Positions 21,571 through 32,796 of a stretch of 64,000 nt of DNA are shown here, piece by piece. Below the pieces are notes generated by a model, which was given only the letters and a program-made list of their open reading frames with translations, was not told the origin of the DNA and ran no database searches. Origin of the DNA: Pseudophaeomoniella oleicola (Eukaryota > Ascomycota > Eurotiomycetes > Phaeomoniellales > Phaeomoniellaceae). Within the stretch, counting starts at the first letter, position 1. Every line of letters starts with the position of its first letter. The position numbers were made by a program, and so were the translations under genes. The DNA is taken from positions 186,001-250,000 of the forward strand of contig QWDQ01000013.1 of the NCBI GenBank assembly GCA_003868215.1. Direction: 5' to 3'.

Positions 21571-23515
21571 ATGGGAAACTCTATGAGGGAGCGTGTGCCT
21601 CCGCAAGCCCCTCCCAAATACAATCCTGCACCAAAGAGCCTTGTTGAGCAGACAAAAATCAGATGTCAAGAGAAACAAAGACGCCTTGGACACCCTATGT
21701 TCTACTATCACTCCGGACCAAGCAACCTTTGACAATGTCCTCGTTCCAATGGCATTATCTCAGAATGAGCTCATGGCCCAACATACGTACATTAGCTTCT
21801 TCAAGGAGATATCACCAGATCCTGACCTTCATGCTGCATCCCGAGAGGCAACCATTCTACTGGACGATGCATGGGGGGACTTCTACACGCGCGAAGATAT
21901 CTTTAGTCTCGTCGAAAGCGTGACACAGAAAGCCGATACTCTGAACCAGCAATCACAAAGATATCTAAACAAGATGTATCGTCTTCTCCTGAGTAAGGGG
22001 TTAAAACTTGATCAAGCTCGAAGAGAGGAAACCAAGGAGCTCAACCGTGCTATAAGCAAGACCACTCGAGAATTCATGAAGAACTTGACCGAAAATGATG
22101 AAGGCTTATGGCTAACCAAAGAAGAGCTCGTAGGTCTACCTGGCTCTACGATGGATAATTTACAGAGCAATACTGATGGTACCATGGTGCGATTTACCTT
22201 CAAAAACCCCTACGTCACAGCGGCATTGAGTCAAGTTCATTCCGAAGAGACTCGAAGGAAGATCTATCTTTGCTGCCGATAACTTCGCGAATAACAATAT
22301 ACCTATATTCAGACAGTGTCTAAATCTTCGAGATCATTTCGCCCGAACCTTGGGATTGAAAAAGTTCGCCGGGTATTCCTTCCAATTCAAAATGGCCGAA
22401 TCGATAGAAAAGGTTGAGAATCTGCTTGACGATTTGAGAGACAAAACGAGTGGCCCTGCGGCGAAACAGCTCCACCTTCTCAGAGCGTTGAAGGGTGCAG
22501 ATCCTACATCTGGAGGAAGAGATAGATCATCAAATAATGACGATGATGGGTTCTATCTTTGGGATGTCGCTTATTATAATCGAAAGCTGAAAGAAGAGCG
22601 GTATCAAATAGATCAGGAGGAGATCGCCGAATATTTCCCAGCCGACTACGCCATTCGAGGATTGCTGAACGTCTTCGAGACGGTGTATAGTATTACCAAT
22701 CAAGATTTTACTTCAGAAGACCTCGAATCTAACCCCCTCTGGGATCCAGATGTGAAAGCCTTCACGGTCTGGGGCAACGACGGCGAAGGCTCCTCCTTCC
22801 TTGGCTACCTCTATGCCGATATCTACCCTCGCAAAAGGTAAATACGCGCATAACGTGAACTTCAACATCTCCCCCTGCTACACCGACGAAAATGGACAAC
22901 GTCGCTATCCAGCGACTTCGTTGATTTGTAACCTGAACCGTTCGATCTCTACCAAACCCAGTCTCCTGACTCATCGACAAGTCTTGACACTGTTCCACGA
23001 ACTCGGCCACGGCATGCACGACCTTCTCTCGCGGACCGACACCGCCTACATCTACGGCTCTAATGGCCGACATGACTTTTGCGAAATGCCGAGCTAGATG
23101 CTCGAATACTTCTGTTACATCCCAAGTATCCTGCAGGGCAGAGCCGCCACTACTCGTACCTCTCGCCGACCTCTCGTGACACATGGCTCGCCGAAAACGC
23201 CACCACCACCACTACCGCTTCGACCCTGTTGCCGCCGGAAAAGATCCCAGCCGAACCGGTCGAGAGCCTCGCGCGCTCGAGACACGTGACCGTCCCGCTC
23301 GAGCAGCTCCGGCAGGTCGCCATGTTGAAGTTCGACATCTTCCACACCCGCCTTCGCCGCCGACCCGCTCAACCCGAGCACAGGTCGACGCTATCGTCGA
23401 ACGATCCTCGAGAGAGGGGCGACGGCGTCGATGATCCGATGGAGATGTTGATGGAGTTTTTGGGCAGGGAGCCGAATGGGGAGGCGTTTGGGAAGAAGGT
23501 TTTGGGGGAGTAGGT
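21571..23515 (+). pseudogene. Broken M3 metallopeptidase gene (saccharolysin / thimet oligopeptidase type)
   Basis: Parts of a roughly 700-residue cytosolic zinc oligopeptidase follow one another in order but in different frames. They are the N-terminus (PPQAPPKYNPAPKSLVEQTK), the helical region to SEETRRKIY, the block YLWDVAYYNRKLKEERYQID, the zinc site HELGHGMHDL (from 22996), and the real C-terminal end (EFLGREPNGEAFGKK). Breaks seen: a frame change near 21650-21690; one extra base near 22265; one extra base in an A-run near 22837; an in-frame TAG at 23095-23097 where the family has Gln (PSQML); a frame change near 23130; at least two more after 23340; and loss of about 60 residues around the GY-rich substrate site. 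No intron explains these. The gene cannot give an active enzyme. It is a host gene; sequencing error could account for one or two indels but not all. Confidence 0.88.
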
Positions 23516-23757
23516 AGGGAAATTGCGGCTTGATTTGGGGGATTCTGCTTTGGTCATATCAAAATTGCGATTATGCAGATGATGATGGTGGGAAAGAGAA
23601 TGGAAAATAGACGGTTGTCAATTCACAAATCCAGATTCTCTTTTTGAAACCCTACTAATAATGATCCATCCATCACTCACCTACTCATGAATACATGACC
23701 TCAAGCAACCCGAAAAAGCCATAAAAAAAAGCCAGGAGCACTTCATTTCATCTCAAC

Positions 23758-24693
23758 TCAAGAAAACTCCTTCTCCCTCCCCTCCAACCTCACAAAGCTA
23801 ACCGCATTCGCCAACCTCGCCATCCGCACCGGATCCTCTCCCACCGCCTTCCACAACTTCTTCTGCACCACATCATCATCATCATCGTCAGCAGCATCAG
23901 CAGCGGAGGAAACCAAGCCCATCTTCCGCACGCTCGCGATGCTGCGCCGGTCGAGAAAGGGTGCGAGAAAAGGCCAGTAGGCTTGCGCGGAGTCGAAGAA
24001 GACGTCGATGCCGACGGTGCCGATGCCTTTGATTTCGGAGAGGGATTTGCGGACGGATTGTTTGGTCTTCTTCTTGTCGTCGTCGTCGAACATAGCGTTG
24101 AGGTCGCCGCCGTATCTATCGGAGAGGAAGTCGGCGAGCTCGCCGAGTTGGGTGGCCGTCTTTTCGCGGTAGTGCGTGTAGCCGCCCTCTGTGAGGACGG
24201 CGGTGCGTTCGTCCCACGTGCTTGCTTGGAGGGCCCCGAGGTCGTGGTAGTTGTGCGAGAGGAGGAGGCGGACGCTTTTGGTGGCGAGACCGTGGGCGAT
24301 GCGCGCGGAGGTGAGCATTGCGTTGAAGAGGTTGGCTAGCATGTTTTCGGGAGTGGGCTTTAAGGGGTCGGGGAGGCCGTAGGATTCCAAGGGTAGATCT
24401 CCGTGCGCTTGTATTAACTTGTCGATCTTTGGATTGGAAGGTGTCTCTGCCGGTTTCTGCTCCTTCTTTTTGGAGGGTTGTTCTTTCGTCTTCTCGGCCC
24501 TTGGCTCGTCTTCTTTGCGTTGACGCTTCTTCGATGGTGGAGCATCACCTTTATTGGCTGACTTGCTCTCCGCCTTGACGTCTGTCTTGCTCTTCGGTGT
24601 CTTCTTCTTCCCGGATGCTGCAGTAGGCTTGCTGCTGCTACTACCACCACCATCCGAGGCTGCAGCCTTCTCTTGAGCTCTCGTCGTAGGCAT
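23758..24693 (-). CDS. HhH-GPD domain protein (DNA glycosylase superfamily)
   Basis: A 311-residue intronless protein. Residues 1-90 are Lys/Ser/Ala-rich with several basic patches (KKKTPKSK, SKKRQRKE), a likely disordered nuclear-targeting tail. Residues about 115-290 form an endonuclease III-like helical domain: NLFNAMLTSARIAHGLATKS, the helix-hairpin-helix SEIKGIGTVGIDVFFDS (219-234), then PFLAPFLDRRS with Asp248 as the probable GPD aspartate. The lysine of bifunctional glycosylases is replaced by Val (about 227). No Fe-S cysteine cluster is present. A run of six Asp follows near residue 265. It could be a monofunctional base-excision glycosylase or a DNA-binding protein without catalysis. 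The start chosen is MPTTRAQEK; an upstream in-frame ATG adds 22 residues. Confidence 0.8.
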   Translation of the reverse strand: MPTTRAQEKAAASDGGGSSSSKPTAASGKKKTPKSKTDVKAESKSANKGDAPPSKKRQRKEDEPRAEKTKEQPSKKKEQKPAETPSNPKIDKLIQAHGDLPLESYGLPDPLKPTPENMLANLFNAMLTSARIAHGLATKSVRLLLSHNYHDLGALQASTWDERTAVLTEGGYTHYREKTATQLGELADFLSDRYGGDLNAMFDDDDKKKTKQSVRKSLSEIKGIGTVGIDVFFDSAQAYWPFLAPFLDRRSIASVRKMGLVSSAADAADDDDDDVVQKKLWKAVGEDPVRMARLANAVSFVRLEGREKEFS

Positions 24694-25641
24694 TTGTGGT
24701 GCGAGTACGTCTGTTAAGCTACACGATACGATACCTCTCCGAAAAGATAAGCTCGTCAATGCTAGCCTTTATGTAGACGTCTTGCAACGACGACGACCAC
24801 GTTTTCTAGCAAATTCCGATCGCGAGCTGGTTATGCGTGAAACAGGCTCTCTGCTGCTACCCCGTAATCTCACGAACCAAGCGCTTGCAATTGATGAAGT
24901 TTTCTTATATCGCAGCGAATATTCTCTCAGGTCACACCTGCTGTCAATGCTTCCTCCTCCGATGACGTCGTAATTTGAGACAGATGAGGGTCAACAGAAA
25001 CAGAGTAACGAGCAAGTGTCGAGGCTACAAGAGAGAAGAAAAGGAAAGGAAAGAAAACCACAAGAAAGGAAAATGTATCACTTATGACGCGTTTCAAACA
25101 TCGAACAAATTCCCAATTCCCTATTGTCGACTGACTTACCTTGTGGTTTGCTTGCTTCTTACTTGTAACATATGTACTTACATAAGGCACCTATTAATTA
25201 GAGAAGAGGAACAGGAGAAAAAAGAACGAGTAAGTGTGACGTACGTCGTGTTCCTCGATTCCCGAACTAATATTGGAGACTATTTGAGGAAAAAAAGGGG
25301 TCCGGAGATTCACCATATTCATGAGATGAGAATAATGTAATTAATTAAATATCTTTTATGATCTTCGGATGTAGAGTAAACAATCATATCGAAACGTAGT
25401 CAAGGTGTTCGACGGTATGTTTGAATCGTATTGATGGTGCTATGGTCACATCGTCTGGGAAGTACACAACACACTCGAATTCCGAGGTGTGACATGGACT
25501 TTGCTGAGCTACGAGTGTCCGGTATAACATTTGCTCCTGTCGACGAGACACATGGGATGGACCCACGAGTGATGCTTGCCTAGAGCGAACAATTTCCATA
25601 TCTTACAATCACAGCGTGAATGATTCCATTCAACAGACTAT
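24694..25641. other. Intergenic between the HhH-GPD gene and NUP84
   Basis: About 950 bases, AG-rich between 25010 and 25075 on the plus strand (CT-rich on the minus strand, so promoter-like for the HhH-GPD gene). A 121-codon plus frame at 24975-25340 is Lys/Glu/Arg-rich only because of this composition. Confidence 0.4.
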
Positions 25642-28600
25642 CTACCTCGACATCATTTGTTCATGTAAACTCTTCTTCGTCGACTTCACATGCCAGATAT
25701 CAGTGTTACCGGCGATACCAGCTTTCTTCTTCTTCGACTTAGATCCTCCTTGCTCGTTTGCGAACAGTAACGACTTAGCACTCATAGCACACTGTTCCAC
25801 AAACTCCGCCATTCGGCCAGCTGTCATGAAAACGTCCGTCAGTTCTGGTATCGTTGCAACCTCGGTAGCCAAATCCATGCATTCAGTCAGATGATCCCGC
25901 GTGAGATAGTGACCAGCAAGGTGTAGGACAGAGTGATACGCAAGAATGATTTCCGGAATATAGAATTCTCGAATGGCTAGAAGAGGTTCTGCCTCTTCCG
26001 GTTCCAAAGGCTGATTGAGATACCCTGGCGCAAATATAGGATATGTCGACATTTTCACATCATCCAAAGCTTCGCCTAATGTGTGTTTCGCGCGCTTCAA
26101 ATCGTCGTGATTCCTTTTCTTCTCGTTAGCAAATAGTCCCATATCGCCACGATGGATCCGACTTACATTTCAGTTTCGTCGGCGATGACACTCCATGTCT
26201 CCAGACTATACAAAATGTGGACAAGTTGCTCCAGTTCGCGCCAAGTCTGAGCCTGTTGCCTCATTTGGGTAAGGTTCGGGGGACTGGAGGCACCGGCAGA
26301 TGATCGTCTCCTGAATTTGGACGGACTGACCGATTTGCTCTTCTCTTCGGCTGGTAGTCCATCAGGCTCGCCTTCGTATTCGTCTTCTGATAGATCTGCC
26401 GAGTCTGGAAGACTCAGATTCATCTTTGTTATTCGCTTCGAGAGAGTCTCCAAAGGTGCACGTGTTGCCAATGCTCGGGCTGCCGCGAGACGACCATTCG
26501 CGAGGAACTGGATATAGAGAATAGATGCTGCAGTACAACATTGGTGCCAGTCTCTGTGATTGACATACTGGTACCACTCCATACATCGGACGAGGAGTTC
26601 CTCTTCATTGGTGATATCAGCACCTATGAAGTCTGCTTTGATCTTGAGCGTACGCGACTTTCCTACTCCAATATATTGAACGACGTCAACAGGTCGGAAG
26701 CCAGGTTCACCAGTGGGCTGCTTCTCGCCGATGAGTGACTTGAACAGAGTTCCAAGCACGTTTCCAATGTCGATTCTATATTTGCCCATGAGTCGGACCT
26801 GCACCTCCCTCTCCACAGGATCAGTAATGTCGATGATGACAGTGCCCAGGGTCTGGGCTTGACGTTCATGTGAAGTGAGACGTGAAATGTACAAGGGAAT
26901 CAATTCCATCTTGGCTTCTTCGCGAAGGACTCCAACATAACCAGAAATACAATTTTGAGCATACTGTTCATCAGCGCCATAGAGATCAACAAGTCCAAAA
27001 GACTTCAACAGTACTAACAGGTGAGCAACGGTTCGCAGAGCTTCAGGGTCTTGAGCGGTGGCCATTGCGCTATCGTCAATCATGGCATTGTCATCCGCAT
27101 ACATTAAAGAAGAGTCCCCAGCTTTGTTGGCGAGCATCGACAAGGCTTTGCCCGTTCGGATAAAAAGCTGATCGTACCGTTTCGAGACGATTGCGGCTTG
27201 TATCACTTTCACTGGGATGCGGCTCTCTTCTTCCGTATTCGGCTGATGTTGTGAGTTGGCAAGGACATGACTGATAAGTTCATACTGCGGCGCCGTTGGA
27301 CGCAACTGTACTTGTTTTCCGGAGAAAGCTTTCTCATGGTAGGCATCACAGAACCTGTGATAGCAGTTCAAGAGTAGGTTACTGAAATACACGAACAGGT
27401 AGTCGTCAATGGAGGTACAGACCGCAAGACTAGGTTGCGTTTGAGAGCAAAGCAGGCCATATACTGCGGCTTCATGCTCGTCGAGTTTCAAGTCTGCACT
27501 GGATAAAATCGTCATGGCTCTGCTGCGGACCTTCCGTGGTAGACTGATCATCCACGAAACACCAGCATCGGTGGGATTCGTGCTGGGATCTCGACTAGCG
27601 CCAAGGATGCTGGCAGCGCGCCAACTCTCCTTTCTTTCTTTCCACCATCCTTCCACGTCAGCATACGGAACTCCCCTCCGAAGCATCTCCCAACATGCTA
27701 TCCAGCAGGCATTTTCGTGATGTACGTCCTCTGACGCCAGAGCCTTCTGCTGTCTTGTGGCAGCATCAGGATCCAACTGCGAGACGACGGGCTCAGAGCT
27801 GTTGTTGATTCTCAATGATGATTGAAGGCCTGGGGCATCCGGGTCCAATGGTTTGGGCCAGGCACGTAGGCGCTTTGCGTTTTTGATCGCCATCTTTGTA
27901 TATAGCCAGCCTGTAGGCCAGACGCCATTTTGACGTTGCGACTTGGATGTGTGTCCGGCAATAATCTCTTCGATTGGTGGACGCGATTTCTCTGCTGTAC
28001 GCTGAAGCCATTTGAGTATTGTGAGACACTCTTGAGCGAACCCGTCACTCCTGAGGAATGCCTCCCATACTTCCACATCAGAAGAGTATCGGTGAAGTCC
28101 ATCCAGAGCCGAATTTTGAGAATCTTGTAGCTCTGCGCGTGCTGCCGGGTCTTGAAGCTCCAGTAGTGCGTAAAAGATGTCCCAAGTGTCTGCTTCCAAT
28201 TCGCACGACTGAAGTTCATCCTCCTGCTCTTGCGACAATGAACCTTTTCTCTTGAGTTTACTTATGCCAGATCTTTGATTGATGTTGTTGATTCTTGTCT
28301 GTATCGACTGCTGATAATTCAGGACCAATTTCCTTGCACGCGCCCAGCTTTCGTTATCGGAGGAGTCAGTCCCTTTGCTGCAAAACTGGTCGAGGCTTTT
28401 AGCGAACTCCTCCACTTGTCGACTGACACGCTCGGCGGTTTGTTGGAGGGCAGGTAGAGGATCTTGAGAGGAGCTGCGCAAGCTGGGGGTCGGCGAGTCC
28501 ATCGTGAGGTCTGCAAGTAGACTGCGAGTCAGAAATTTCGAAACAGATACGTGAAAATGTCCCATTTACCTCGATCGTCCATGAACGGGTCGTTCTCGGA

Positions 28601-28740
28601 ACCCCCTGCCGACTGGTTGTCTGTGCCTTCTGCAGATGGCTAGAAAAGAAATGTCAGGCGCGTGTAATCGGATTACTGGGCGGAGAGGATACCTGTGCAA
28701 ATTGCCAGCTCCCTTCTTGATATAATGAAGGGCCACCCAT
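25642..28740 (-). CDS. NUP84: Nucleoporin NUP84 / NUP107
   Basis: A 977-residue scaffold nucleoporin of the Y-shaped (Nup84) complex, which coats the nuclear pore membrane. Four exons: 28740-28693, 28639-28570, 28510-26167 and 26113-25642. The first exon codes for only 16 residues (MGGPSLYQEGSWQFAQ) and the second for 23. Alpha-solenoid features include SWARARKLVLNYQQS, the tryptophan-rich ENACWIACWEMLRRGVPYAD, and the C-terminal block YIPEIILAYHSVLHLAGHYL, which matches the Nup84/Nup107 C-terminal domain that contacts Nup133. The last intron (53 nt) has a clear GCTAAC branch site 11 bases before its AG; a codon split as AT/G joins TEM to NHDDLKRAK. Confidence 0.93.
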
Positions 28741-30268
28741 GATGGAGCCTCTGGTCATAGGCGCCACTACCACGCAGAATGCCAAAGGCTCGTTCTGGTA
28801 GCTGTTTAGCTGGTGAAGATGGTCTACCAAAACAGTGCAATAATTATTGTCACCAAAATCACTTGAGAGCTCCGCAGCGCGCGCATCAACGAAAACCAGA
28901 TCTCCGCATGGTAATAGACGCTAAGAGCCGCGAACGCCAAGAGATGAGGCTCTTTGGAGACTGGGGATTGAGATGAGCATCTGCAGTGAAGCAGGACGCA
29001 GTCTCCTACGCAGCTTTTATACTCATTACGCTCAATGCATGCGGGCTTGCTCAAGTATTCAAGTTGCTTCGATCAAAACACTCAGAATCGGTCTGTATTT
29101 TACTCAGGTGCTATATGTGGATTGTATGGACATCAAGACCGTGTTCTGACCCTTGAGATGAAATTCCCATACAATAATAACACAGTGAGGGACTTCAAAG
29201 ACCTGGGCGGGCAATGCTGTCAGTGAGAAATATAGATGCACCACCTCTATAGATACGGGAGACTGTGCTTCGAACCTCTGTGAAGGGCCATTCTGGTACT
29301 GGACAATGCGGCACGTCTTTCAACCGAGGCTGTTTAGTCACTATAAGTCTTTTACACCGAGTACCTCTTGACATCCCTTCTTGTGACGCCGGTGACGATC
29401 GACGATCGACATCGTGTCCTTTGATACAAGCATATAGTATTTAACTGTAATCCTCAAGATACGAAGTACTACGTAGTAGAGACAGCGGAGTCCGACTTCG
29501 CTGCAATCACCGGCCCAGCCGGATGATACGATAACGACTGGCGCCATCAGATCCAAGCAACGTACGTAGAAGAAACAAGTTTAATGGTTACCAAGATGTC
29601 TTATCTACGTAGTAGAATAGAGTAATAGAAGGTAGCCGACTTGCATACTACGGTACCTTAGCCCTTCATCTAGCGGAATTTCCTCCGGAATGTAATGGGG
29701 ACCGCCGAGGGCCGCTACCACAGTATTGCTCCACCGGGGCCCCCAAATCTAACAAACGGACGATGCAAATGTGCGAAGCCGAAGACGTCGCTCGGTCGGC
29801 CTATCTTCGTGCGACGGTAATGTCACCTCGCACGATACGCGCGATTGGACTGGCTCGCTGGGAGGGGATCCTACCCCTCTCGGTATCTGCTATGTACTAT
29901 GTATGGTACATGATACAGCATCAGACTTTACGATACCTACTACGGTACCATGATACGCACCTAGTTGGTGTAGACCCGCAGATCCGGCACAGATGTGCCG
30001 GGTCCTCTCTTCATCTTATCATGATCCTGCAAGGCATCTAACCTGTCAAGTTACCCCCAGAGTGTGATACGATCTCAGAATATTCATGAAATACTGTACT
30101 ACTCATGCATTGTGTTGCAACGAAGAGTATATGGTCAGGTCAAAAGCATTCGTATTCATATCTGATTGCTAAAATATAACAAAAAGGGTTGAAATGTCTG
30201 CACATCTCTATCATCTGGTCTTAGCACCCGAGAGCTCCAGTACTCCCTTCCACTGTTGAATCTTTGAT
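28741..30268. other. Intergenic, NUP84 upstream and phosphoketolase 3' side
   Basis: About 1.5 kb with no protein-like frame. It carries the second perfect TACTACGTAGTA (29467-29478), CTACGTAG near 29605 and several GGTACC/TACGGTA palindromes between 29640 and 29950. Confidence 0.45.
29467..29478. repeat. Perfect 12-bp palindrome TACTACGTAGTA, copy 2
   Basis: Identical to the copies at 261 and 34923. A related CTACGTAGTAG lies about 130 bases further on. Intergenic, function unknown. Confidence 0.7.
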
Positions 30269-32796
30269 TTAATATGGCCATTTCCAGTCTGTGTATTTCT
30301 TATCATCGATTCCGTATGTCCAAGCATGATTCCGTGCCGCGATCTGTTCGTTCAGGAGTGACTCCCTGACAGCCGATGCGATGTTGTGTAGTCGTGCGAT
30401 ACGGTCAATGGCTGCAATAGCTAGACTAAATCGGTCGGTGCCGTTGCGGATGGCGAGCTCAAGTGGGGTGTTAATGTTGCCCTTCTCACGGTAACCCGTC
30501 ACAAACATATTGTGCTGGCCCTTGCGCTGGTACGTCAAGCGATGAATGAGCCAAGGATAGGAGTGGAAGTTAAAGATAACCGGCTTGTCGTAAGTGAAAA
30601 GAGCGCTGTATTCGACATCAGATAGACCGTGCGAGTGCTCCTTTTCGGCAATCAATTTGAAAAGATCAACGACGTTGACAAAGCGGATCTTGATGTCTGG
30701 AATGTATTCTCGGAGAAGAGAGGTAGCAGCCAATGACTCAACAGTTGGCACATCACCACATGAGGCCATGACGACATCAGGCTCGCAACCATCATCGTTC
30801 GATGCCCATTTCCAGATACCCGCGCCCTTGGTGCAGTGCTCCACGGCGGCTTCCATGTCAAGGTATTGCAAGTGATTTTGCTTGTCGGCCACGATAACAT
30901 TGACATAGTTTGTGCTGCGTAGACAGTGATCGGTTGTACTGAGAAGGGTGTTGGCGTCAGGTGGGAGATAGATTCTGACAACCTCGGGAGACTTGTTGGC
31001 AACAACGTCAAGGAAACCAGGATCTTGATGCGTGAAGCCATTGTGGTCCTGTCTCCAGACAGTGGCGGTGAGAAGGATGTTGAGAGAAGCGATCTTGACA
31101 CGCCATTCCACCTCGTTGGCCTTTTCAATCCATTTACAATGTTGATTAACCATGGAATCGATGATGTGAATGAAAGGTTCGTAGCTGTTGATCAGGCCAT
31201 GACGACCACTGAGGAGATAACCTTCCAGCCAGCCTTCACAAGTATGCTCACTGAGCATCTCCATCACACGACCAGCGAAGGCCAAGTTGCCACCATCGGC
31301 ATCTTCTTCGAAGTAGTCACCGAGCCATACTTTCTTGCCAACTTCGTATACAGCAGCAAGCTTGTTGGATTCCGTCTCATCGGGTCCAAAGATACGGAAG
31401 TTGGTGAGATTGTCCTTCATAACATCTCTCAAGAAGGTTCCCAGATGAGCCATACTTCCGTACTCTGTCGCACCAGGCTGCTTGACGTCAACGGAGAAAG
31501 CCCTGAAGTCTGGCATGCGTAGGGGTTTGCGGAGGATACCGCCGTTTGCGACAGGATTCGCGCTCATTCTTCGATTGCCCACAGGCGCCAGAGCTTTGAT
31601 TTCGGGTTTCAACTTGCCCTCGGGAGTGAAGACGACCTCAGGTTCGTAACTGTGCATCCATGTCTCCAGCAGCTTCAGATGGGCAGGATTGGTTCGGGCA
31701 TCTGGCAATGGAATTTGATGTGAGCGCCAGAAGCCTTCGAGAAAATGATTGTCGACTTTTCTGGGACCAGTCCACCCCTTTGGACTACGGAGAACAATCA
31801 TGGGCCAACGTGGACGGAAGGCCTTTCCACTGTCGCGGGCTTTCTTTTGAATCGTCTTGATCTCCGTCACGGCATGTTCCAACGTCGCAGCCATGGCTTG
31901 GTGCATGGAGTCCACGTCACTTCCTTCGACGAAGTATGGCGTCCAGCCATAACCGATGAAGAGAGCCGCGAGTTCTTCGTGGCTGATACGAGCCAGCAGT
32001 GTGGGGTTGTTGATCTTGTAACCATTAAGATGTAAAATCGGAAGGACAGCACCGTCAGTGATAGGGTTGAGGAACTTGGTGCTGTGCCAGCTTGTAGCCA
32101 AGGGCCCAGTCTCTGACTCCCCGTCACCTACCATCGTCACGGCGATAAGGGAGGGGTGATCGTACACTGCGCCGAAGGCATGGGAGATTGAGTACCCCAG
32201 TTCACCACCTTCATGCAAACTGCCTGGGGTCTCTGGGGTGGCGTGGCTGCCAATACCGCCAGGAAAAGAAAATTGTTTGAAGAAGCGTTGTAAGCCCTCA
32301 ACATCCTCGGTCTTGTCTGGATAGACCTCTGAGTAAACGCCCTCCAGGTAGGCTTGCGATAACACAGCAGGAGCACCGTGTCCTGGACCCGAAACGAAGA
32401 TAGCGTCCAGATCATATTTCTTGATCAGGCGGTTGAAGTGCATGTATGAGAAAATCTGACCAGCATCTGAACCCCAATGTCCCAGTGATCTGGGCTTGAG
32501 ATGCGACGGATCAAGTTTTTCTTTTAAAAGAGGGTTCTCTTGGAGATAGAGCATACCCAAGCAAAGGTACAAGCTCGCTTGGAACCATTGATTGGTCAAT
32601 TTGAGCTCCTCCGCCGTCAGCGGCTCCCCGCTGACTGTAGAACGAGCTTGCCCATAAGGTGAGATGCTCTTCCCTTTCACTGAGCCATCGGAATCAACTT
32701 GGATAACAGGGGTTACCTCTGCAGGCTATATCTGGTCAGCTCTTTCATACTTGTAGGCTTTGAAGGTGGGGGTTCTTTGCGCGCAAGTCTTACCAT
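30269..32796 (-). CDS. Phosphoketolase (xylulose-5-P / fructose-6-P)
   Basis: An 819-residue thiamine-diphosphate enzyme that cleaves xylulose-5-phosphate or fructose-6-phosphate with phosphate to acetyl-phosphate plus a triose or tetrose phosphate. The PP domain shows SGPGHGAPAVLSQAYLEG (PGHGAP at 115-120) and the diphosphate motif GDGESETGP (201-209) with LHLNGYKI. Later blocks include TATVWRQDHNGFTHQDPGFL and FNFHSYPWLIHRLTYQRKGQ, both typical of XFPK. The main exon is 32725-30269. Exon 2 has no ATG before the conserved N-terminus, and the only splice solution is a first coding exon consisting of the ATG alone (32796-32794), a 68-nt intron, then CCTGCAGAG, giving MPAEVTPVIQVDSDG. Fungal phosphoketolases are generally thought to have a bacterial origin. 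Confidence 0.95.

Noticed and set aside
24975-25340. 121-codon Lys/Glu-rich plus frame
   Set aside because: A product of AG-rich promoter DNA of the neighbouring minus-strand gene; no conserved pattern.
30926-31522. 198-codon plus-strand frame opposite phosphoketolase
   Set aside because: Antisense shadow of a well-supported gene; no independent features.
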